From Rhodobacteraceae bacterium WFHF2C18 (lineage in GTDB: Bacteria > Pseudomonadota > Alphaproteobacteria > Rhodobacterales > Rhodobacteraceae), in assembly GCA_002166865.1 (NCBI GenBank), contig NHTQ01000006.1, forward strand, positions 186,001-250,000: DNA of 64,000 bases. Reading direction: 5' to 3'. Made by a program: the position numbers and the translations under genes. Each line of letters opens with the position of its first letter. Positions within the stretch are counted from its first letter, which is position 1. This document shows, piece by piece, positions 59,080-64,000 of the stretch. The notes under the pieces are model-generated. The model had not been told where the DNA came from, did not search any database, and saw nothing but the letters and a program-made list of their open reading frames with translations.

Positions 59080-60405
59080 TCAGGAATTGCGGCGGGCGCG
59101 CAGCTTGGCGAAATAGTCCAGGCGCCGTTTCAATTCACGCTCGAACCCGCGCTCGACGGGCTGGTAGAAGACGGGCCGCTTCATCCCCTCGGGAAAGTAG
59201 TCCTGCCCCGAGAAGCCCTCCTCGGAGTCGTGATCGTAGGCATAGCCGGCGCCGTAGCCCTCGTCCTTCATCAGTTGCGTTGGCGCATTCAGGATGTGCT
59301 TGGGCGGCGGTTCGCTCCCCGTCTTCCTGGCCGACCGCAGGGCCGCCTTGAAGGCGGCGTAGCCCGCGTTCGACTTGGGCGCCAGCGCGAGGTAGGCCAC
59401 CGCCTGACCAAGCGCCAGATCGCCCTCCGGGCTGCCCAGGCGTTCGTAGGTTTCCCAAGCATGCAGGCAAACGGTCTGTGCCTGCGGATCGGCGAGCCCG
59501 ATATCCTCCACCGCCATGCGCGTGATCCGCCGTGCCAGGTACCGCGGATCCTCCCCGCCCTCCAGCATCCGTGCCAGCCAGTAAAGCGCCGCGTCCGGAT
59601 CGGACCCGCGGACCGACTTGTGCAGGGCCGAGATGAGGTTGTAGTGCGCGTCGCCGCTCTTGTCGTACTGCGCGGCGCGACGCATCAGCCGCGCGCTCAA
59701 TGCCTCGGTGTCCAGTCTTTCTGCAACGTCCCAGGCGGCGACCTGTTCGATCAGGTTCAGCAAGGCACGCCCGTCGCCATCGGCCATTTCCAGCAGCGCC
59801 TCGCGTGCCGGACCGTCCAGAGGCAGGGGGCGCCCCAATTCGGCCTCCGCTCGCTGTGCAAGGCGCTCCAGGTCCGACAGGCCGAGCCGTTCCAGCACCA
59901 GAACCTGCGCCCGGCTCAGAAGCGCGGCATTCAACTCGAAGCTCGGGTTCTCGGTCGTCGCCCCCACCAGCAGGATCGTCCCGTCCTCCATATGCGGCAG
60001 AAAACTGTCCTGCTGCGCGCGGTTGAAGCGGTGGATCTCGTCCACGAACAGGAGCGTGCCCTGCCCGTTCGCCCGCCGGTGGCGAGCCGCCTCGAAGACC
60101 TTCTTGAGTTCCGCCACACCGCTGAAGATCGCGCTGATCTGTTCGAAATGCAGATCCGTCTCGTCGGCCAGCAGCCGGGCGATGGTGGTCTTGCCCACAC
60201 CGGGCGGACCCCAGAAGACGAGCGAGCCCAGGCTGCCGGAGGCCAGCATGACCCCCAACGGCCCCTCCGAGCCGATAACCTGTTCCTGCCCGATCACCTC
60301 GCCCAGCCGGCGCGGCCGCAGCCTGTCAGCCAAGGGCCGGGGTGCGCTGTCGGCGCGCGACGGCGCATCGTCGTTGTCGGGGGAGCGGTCGAAAAGATCG
60401 GCCAT
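59080..60405 (-). CDS. rarA: Replication-associated recombination protein A (AAA+ ATPase)
   Basis: 441 residues. Walker A GPPGVGKTTIA near residue 55, Walker B LLFVDEIHRF, sensor and arginine finger typical of the clamp-loader group, and the C-terminal MgsA domain ending with DYFPEGMKRPVFYQP. Acts at stalled replication forks. Located 2 nt after a small ORF in the same direction. Confidence 0.94.
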   Translation of the reverse strand: MADLFDRSPDNDDAPSRADSAPRPLADRLRPRRLGEVIGQEQVIGSEGPLGVMLASGSLGSLVFWGPPGVGKTTIARLLADETDLHFEQISAIFSGVAELKKVFEAARHRRANGQGTLLFVDEIHRFNRAQQDSFLPHMEDGTILLVGATTENPSFELNAALLSRAQVLVLERLGLSDLERLAQRAEAELGRPLPLDGPAREALLEMADGDGRALLNLIEQVAAWDVAERLDTEALSARLMRRAAQYDKSGDAHYNLISALHKSVRGSDPDAALYWLARMLEGGEDPRYLARRITRMAVEDIGLADPQAQTVCLHAWETYERLGSPEGDLALGQAVAYLALAPKSNAGYAAFKAALRSARKTGSEPPPKHILNAPTQLMKDEGYGAGYAYDHDSEEGFSGQDYFPEGMKRPVFYQPVERGFERELKRRLDYFAKLRARRNS

Positions 60406-60407
60406 CG

Positions 60408-60689
60408 CTAGAGCCTGAACCGCATGCTCAGGCGCCGAACGCCGCGTCGGATCTCATGCACAAGCCGGGCGCGGGCCCTGTCCAGCCGGGCGCGGGCCCT
60501 GGCGGCGGTCGCCACCGAGGCGCCGTTGATTGCGGTCGGTGGTTCCGGCGTAGTCAGCCCCGCCCGCCGGCCGACAGGGGCGGTGGCAAGCCGGATTGTG
60601 GCTTGGGCTTGCGGCAAGCGCAGAGCCTGCACCACCAGCAAGGCCGCCAGCACGCGGGGCAAAGACAACAAGCTCACCATACGGGTCAT
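60408..60689 (-). CDS. Small putative secreted protein upstream of rarA
   Basis: 93 residues. ATG 60689 has GGAGGGAGG upstream, a strong site. A signal-peptide-like N-terminus (LLSLPRVLAALLVVQALRLPQAQA, split here as LLSLPRVLAALL and VVQALRLPQAQA) is followed by an arginine-rich region. It ends 2 nt before the rarA start. The mature part has low complexity and no family was recognised, so it may be a decayed gene or a non-coding frame despite the good start. Confidence 0.4.
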   Translation of the reverse strand: MTRMVSLLSLPRVLAALLVVQALRLPQAQATIRLATAPVGRRAGLTTPEPPTAINGASVATAARARARLDRARARLVHEIRRGVRRLSMRFRL

Positions 60690-60823
60690 CCGCCTCCCTC
60701 CGGACGGGCCGGCCCTGATATGCGGCGCGAGGAGCCCCGGTGCAAGCTTTCACCCGGCGGGCAAGAGAAAGGGCCCCCGCCGACCGGACAGGGACCCTTT
60801 GCCAGTAACGGACAATGGCCCGA

Positions 60824-61246
60824 TCACTCCTCGTCGGCGGCGCCATCGGCTTCCAGGCGGGCGCGGTCGGCGGCGCCCTTGGCATCCGGGTCGCGATCAA
60901 CGAGTTCGATGATCGCCATCGGCGCCATGTCCCCGTAGCGGAAGCCGGCCTTCAGAACGCGGACATAGCCGCCCTGCCGGTCCTTGTAACGCGGGCCCAG
61001 CACGTCGAAGAGCTTGGACACATGGCCCTCCTGCTTGAGTTGCGCGGCGGCTTGGCGGCGGGCATGGATATCCCCGCGCTTGCCCAGGGTGACGAGCTTG
61101 TCGACCACCCGGCGCAATTCCTTGGCCTTGGGCAGGGTCGTCTTGATCTGTTCGTGTTCGATGAGCGAGCCGGCCATGTTGGCCCACAGGGCCTTGCGGT
61201 GCTCATGGGTGCGATTGAGGCGGCGGTTGCCTTTTGCGTGACGCAT
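60824..61246 (-). CDS. rplQ: 50S ribosomal protein L17
   Basis: 140 residues. The conserved opening [20 protein letters not shown] and the basic core are intact; an acidic tail (about 118-140) is typical of alphaproteobacterial L17. Follows rpoA after 190 bases that hold four palindromes. Confidence 0.97.
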   Translation of the reverse strand: MRHAKGNRRLNRTHEHRKALWANMAGSLIEHEQIKTTLPKAKELRRVVDKLVTLGKRGDIHARRQAAAQLKQEGHVSKLFDVLGPRYKDRQGGYVRVLKAGFRYGDMAPMAIIELVDRDPDAKGAADRARLEADGAADEE

Positions 61247-61323
61247 GTCTTCGGTCTCCTTGCGCTTCGTGCGTTGTGCTTTGTCCGGCCGGCTGACATG
61301 TCACCGGCTCTCCTTGGGGCCCG

Positions 61324-61424
61324 CCCCGGATCTTTTCCGGGGCCCGTCCCGGGCTTGACCCGGGACCTCGTGGTTGCCTCGCGAACGGCCCGGTTCGCGA
61401 GACCCCGGATCGGTGTCCGGGGTC
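61324..61424. repeat. Four consecutive palindromes between rpoA and rplQ
   Basis: Perfect stems: 7 bp (61324-61330/61336-61342), 8 bp (61346-61353/61359-61366), 8 bp (61379-61386/61393-61400) and 9 bp (61401-61409/61416-61424). The second, GTCCCGGG-CTTGA-CCCGGGAC, resembles REP-like units common in alphaproteobacterial intergenic DNA. They fill the rpoA-rplQ spacer, which is usually short. Confidence 0.75.
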
Positions 61425-61437
61425 GGAGGTGCAATCC

Positions 61438-62454
61438 TCAGAACTGATCCTCGAACTTCTTGGCCAGGTCCTCGATATTGTCGGGCGGCCAATCCTCGAC
61501 GTCCATACCGAGGTGAAGGCCCATGCCCGACAGGACTTCCTTGATCTCGTTCAGCGACTTGCGGCCGAAGTTCGGCGTGCGCAGCATCTCGGCCTCTGTC
61601 TTCTGAATCAGGTCGCCGATGTAGACGATGTTGTCGTTCTTCAGACAGTTGGCGGACCGCACGGAAAGCTCCAGCTCGTCCACCTTCTTCAGAAGCAGCG
61701 GGTTGAACTCCAGACCCTCGTCCTCGGCCTCGCGGCCAGCCGATTCCGGCTCCTCGAAGTTGACGAAGATCGACAGCTGGTCCTGCAGGATGCGCGCGGC
61801 ATAGGCGACCGCATCCTCCGGCGTGACCGAGCCGTCGGTTTCCACCTTCATCGTCAGCTTGTCGTAGTCTAGCACCTGCCCCTCGCGGGTGGGCTGCACG
61901 TCATAACTGACCCGCTTGACGGGGGAATAGATCGCGTCCACCGGGATCAGGCCGATCGGCGCGTCCTCGGGCTTGTTCTTGTCGGCGGCGACATAGCCCT
62001 TGCCCGTGTTGACGGTCAGTTCCATGTACAAATCCGCCCCCTCGTCCAGGTGACAGATCACATGGTCGCGGTTCAGGATCTCGATGCCGGCGGAATCCGA
62101 GATGTCGCCCGCGGTCACGACCCCGGGCCCCTTGGCGTTGACCGACAGTCGCTTCGGCCCTTCGACGTCCATTTTCAGGGATACGCCCTTGAGGTTGAGC
62201 ACGATATCGGTCACGTCCTCGCGCACACCGGCGACCGAGGAGAACTCGTGCAGCACGTTGTCGATCTGCACGCTGGTGATGGCCGCCCCCTGGAGCGAGG
62301 ACAGCAGTACGCGGCGCAGCGCGTTGCCGAGTGTCAGGCCGAAGCCGCGCTCCAGCGGTTCGGCCACCACGATCGCCTGCCGGACCGGGTCATTACCCGG
62401 CTTGATCTCCAGCTGTGTCGGCTTGATAAGCTCGGCCCAGTTCTTATGGATCAT
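61438..62454 (-). CDS. rpoA: DNA-directed RNA polymerase subunit alpha
   Basis: 338 residues. N-terminal dimerisation domain ([27 protein letters not shown], split in several conserved blocks) and C-terminal DNA-binding domain with [21 protein letters not shown]. The linker around residue 235-255 is acidic. Part of the ribosomal operon. Confidence 0.98.
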   Translation of the reverse strand: MIHKNWAELIKPTQLEIKPGNDPVRQAIVVAEPLERGFGLTLGNALRRVLLSSLQGAAITSVQIDNVLHEFSSVAGVREDVTDIVLNLKGVSLKMDVEGPKRLSVNAKGPGVVTAGDISDSAGIEILNRDHVICHLDEGADLYMELTVNTGKGYVAADKNKPEDAPIGLIPVDAIYSPVKRVSYDVQPTREGQVLDYDKLTMKVETDGSVTPEDAVAYAARILQDQLSIFVNFEEPESAGREAEDEGLEFNPLLLKKVDELELSVRSANCLKNDNIVYIGDLIQKTEAEMLRTPNFGRKSLNEIKEVLSGMGLHLGMDVEDWPPDNIEDLAKKFEDQF

Positions 62455-62566
62455 GTGGTGCCTCCATTCCTGTCACGGCCCCATGTCCAAAGGTCCGTGA
62501 CGCCCGAGGTTCAAAATGACGGAATGGGGCCGTGCATCGCGCGGCCCCACCTGAAATGTCTCTCGC

Positions 62567-62965
62567 TCAGACCCGGCGGCGCTTGGGCGGGCGGCAGCCG
62601 TTGTGGGCGATCGGCGTCACGTCGCGGATCGAGGTGATGTTGAACCCGACCGCGGCCAGCGCGCGCAGCGCCGACTCTCGGCCCGAGCCGGGGCCTTGCA
62701 CCTCGACCTCGAGCGTCTTCATGCCGTGCTCCTGCGCTTTGCGGCCCGCATCTTCGGCGGCCATTTGCGCGGCGTAGGGCGTGGACTTGCGCGAGCCCTT
62801 GAAACCCATTGTGCCGGCCGAGGACCAGGAGATCGCATTGCCCTGCACGTCCGAGATCAGGATCTTCGTGTTGTTGAACGAACTGTTCACATGCGCCACG
62901 CCAGTGGCGATATTCTTGGAAACCTTCCGCTTGCCGCGGGTGGTCTTGCGGGTATCGCGTGCCAT
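62567..62965 (-). CDS. rpsK: 30S ribosomal protein S11
   Basis: 132 residues with the conserved [27 protein letters not shown] and C-terminal [14 protein letters not shown] motifs. Between rpsM and rpoA, as in most Alphaproteobacteria. Confidence 0.98.
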   Translation of the reverse strand: MARDTRKTTRGKRKVSKNIATGVAHVNSSFNNTKILISDVQGNAISWSSAGTMGFKGSRKSTPYAAQMAAEDAGRKAQEHGMKTLEVEVQGPGSGRESALRALAAVGFNITSIRDVTPIAHNGCRPPKRRRV

Positions 62966-62980
62966 TGTGTCTGCCCTCCC

Positions 62981-63349
62981 TTACTTCTTCTTGCCGGCGA
63001 TCGGTTTCGCCGGGCCCTTGCGGGTGCGGGCATTGGTGTGGGTGCGCTGGCCGCGGACCGGCAGGTTGCGACGGTGGCGCAGGCCGCGATAAGAGCCGAG
63101 GTCCATCAGGCGCTTGATGTTCATCTGCACCTCGCGGCGCAGGTCGCCCTCAACGGTGTAGTTGCTGTCGATGTGCTCGCGCACGGCCAGCAGCTCGGCG
63201 TCGGAGAGCTCATTCACGCGACGGCTCTCGTCGATGTTGACGGCCTCGCAGATGTTCTGTGCGGTGGTATGGCCGATACCGTGAATGTAGGTCAGGGCGA
63301 TCGGGACCCGTTTGTGGGTGGGGATGTTTACGCCGGCGATACGTGCCAC
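62981..63349 (-). CDS. rpsM: 30S ribosomal protein S13
   Basis: 122 residues with the [21 protein letters not shown] opening split over the first strand and helix, the helix-two-turn-helix and the [18 protein letters not shown]-terminal tail. It is separated from adk by a 194-base spacer. Confidence 0.98.
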   Translation of the reverse strand: MARIAGVNIPTHKRVPIALTYIHGIGHTTAQNICEAVNIDESRRVNELSDAELLAVREHIDSNYTVEGDLRREVQMNIKRLMDLGSYRGLRHRRNLPVRGQRTHTNARTRKGPAKPIAGKKK

Positions 63350-63543
63350 GTGTCATGTCCTTTCGTTGCGGTTCCGTAGCTCCAGAACCTTTTTTCACAA
63401 CGGAGGCCCGGGGCATCGGCGCCCGGGCCGCAGCTGAGGTCAGGTGATCGATTCGCCCCCGGGGCTGGCCCGGGAAGGGAATCACTCGGTCGTTCGAGAT
63501 GGTGCTCGTTAAGGTCAAATGAAGAGGGCGTCAACCCCCGCCA

Positions 63544-64000
63544 TCACGCGTCCAGAACGCCCGCGATCCGGGCGCGCACCTCGTCGATCTCGCCCATGGC
63601 ATCGACCCGGGCGAGCTTGCCCTTGGCGTAGTAGTATCCGATCAACGGCGAGGTCTTCTTGTAGTATTCCATGAGCCTCTGGCGCAGGCTTTCCTCGTTG
63701 TCGTCGGCGCGGCGCTTGAATTCGGTCGCGCCGCACTTGGGGCACTTGCCGTCCTCGGGAATGGGCTTGGTGATGTCGTTGAACACCTCGCCACAGCCCG
63801 CGCAGGTGGCCCGCGCAGTGATCCGGCTGACCAGCGCCTCGTCATCGACCTGCAGTTCGATCACGGCATCCAGGCGTTCACCCTGTTCTTGCAGCAGATC
63901 GTCCAGCGCATCGGCCTGCGCCAGGGTGCGGGGGAACCCGTCGAAGATGAACCCGCCCTTCTTGTCGCCCTCGAGCTTCTCGCGGATCAGACCGATCACG
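63544..64000 (-). CDS. adk: Adenylate kinase, C-terminal part, cut by the window edge
   Basis: The C-terminal 152 residues are in the window; the N-terminus with the P-loop lies beyond 64000. Seen here are the [14 protein letters not shown] segment, the LID domain with a four-cysteine zinc site (CAGC ... CPKC) and the arginine-rich [14 protein letters not shown] catalytic helix. It regenerates ADP from AMP and ATP. Located upstream of rpsM in the same direction, the usual secY-adk-rpsM order. Confidence 0.95.
   Translation of the reverse strand, partial: VIGLIREKLEGDKKGGFIFDGFPRTLAQADALDDLLQEQGERLDAVIELQVDDEALVSRITARATCAGCGEVFNDITKPIPEDGKCPKCGATEFKRRADDNEESLRQRLMEYYKKTSPLIGYYYAKGKLARVDAMGEIDEVRARIAGVLDA

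Overview
The window looks like a chromosome segment of an alphaproteobacterium in the Rhodobacteraceae (Roseobacter/Rhodovulum-like). The support is high GC, the ribosomal order rpsM-rpsK-rpoA-rplQ, a short HisG paired with HisZ beside a long-form HisS, a zinc-LID adenylate kinase, a B12-dependent ribonucleotide reductase, and several small families typical of this group (DUF1489, DUF1467, three DUF6455-like proteins). No rRNA, tRNA or CRISPR array was seen. The genus cannot be fixed from the sequence.

Bases 1-10.6 kb are an accessory region. A run of hairpins and terminators at the left edge is followed by two unknown genes and a small ribbon-helix-helix-like gene coupled to a type I restriction-modification operon (hsdM-hsdS-hsdR). 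The operon is dead. hsdS is split by an IS481-family element with recognisable inverted repeats and a 6-bp target duplication; removing the element restores the reading frame exactly. hsdR is cut after about 448 codons by an IS5/IS1182-like element, with a second, frameshifted IS5/IS427-like element directly behind it. The helicase C-terminus of hsdR is missing.

Bases 10.6-17.3 kb hold a TetR/metallo-beta-lactamase/SRPBCC operon with a palindromic operator, a second TetR gene divergent from a membrane-protein gene with two operator-like palindromes between them, an EamA-type exporter and an orphan AAA+ ATPase.

Bases 17.3-51 kb are mostly core genes: nrdJ, DUF1489, an outer-membrane barrel, hisS-hisZ-hisG, slyX, dnaE, a BMP-type nucleoside ABC transporter operon, a thioredoxin-fold isomerase, an AsmA-like protein, rimO, a hemolysin III-type membrane protein and cutA. 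Then come three translationally coupled DUF6455-like cysteine proteins behind a perfect FNR-type box, an M48 lipoprotein peptidase, a nitroreductase, a CysZ/EI24-like protein, methylmalonyl-CoA epimerase, a REC-domain protein, aspS, a cyclopropane-fatty-acid synthase and carB. A 39-residue membrane microprotein follows with its own promoter-like sequence, strong ribosome binding site and terminator.

Bases 51.3-58.9 kb are a minus-strand peptide/opine-type ABC transporter operon with two tandem paralogous Tat-dependent binding proteins, two permeases (one with an extra five-helix N-terminal domain) and one fused double ATPase. Bases 59-64 kb hold rarA, a small secreted ORF, rplQ, rpoA, rpsK, rpsM and the C-terminal part of adk, which runs off the right edge.

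The most notable items are the FNR-controlled triple DUF6455 cassette, the double IS inactivation of the type I system (with a transposase stop codon supplied by the target site), the extended DppC-like permease and the 39-residue microprotein.
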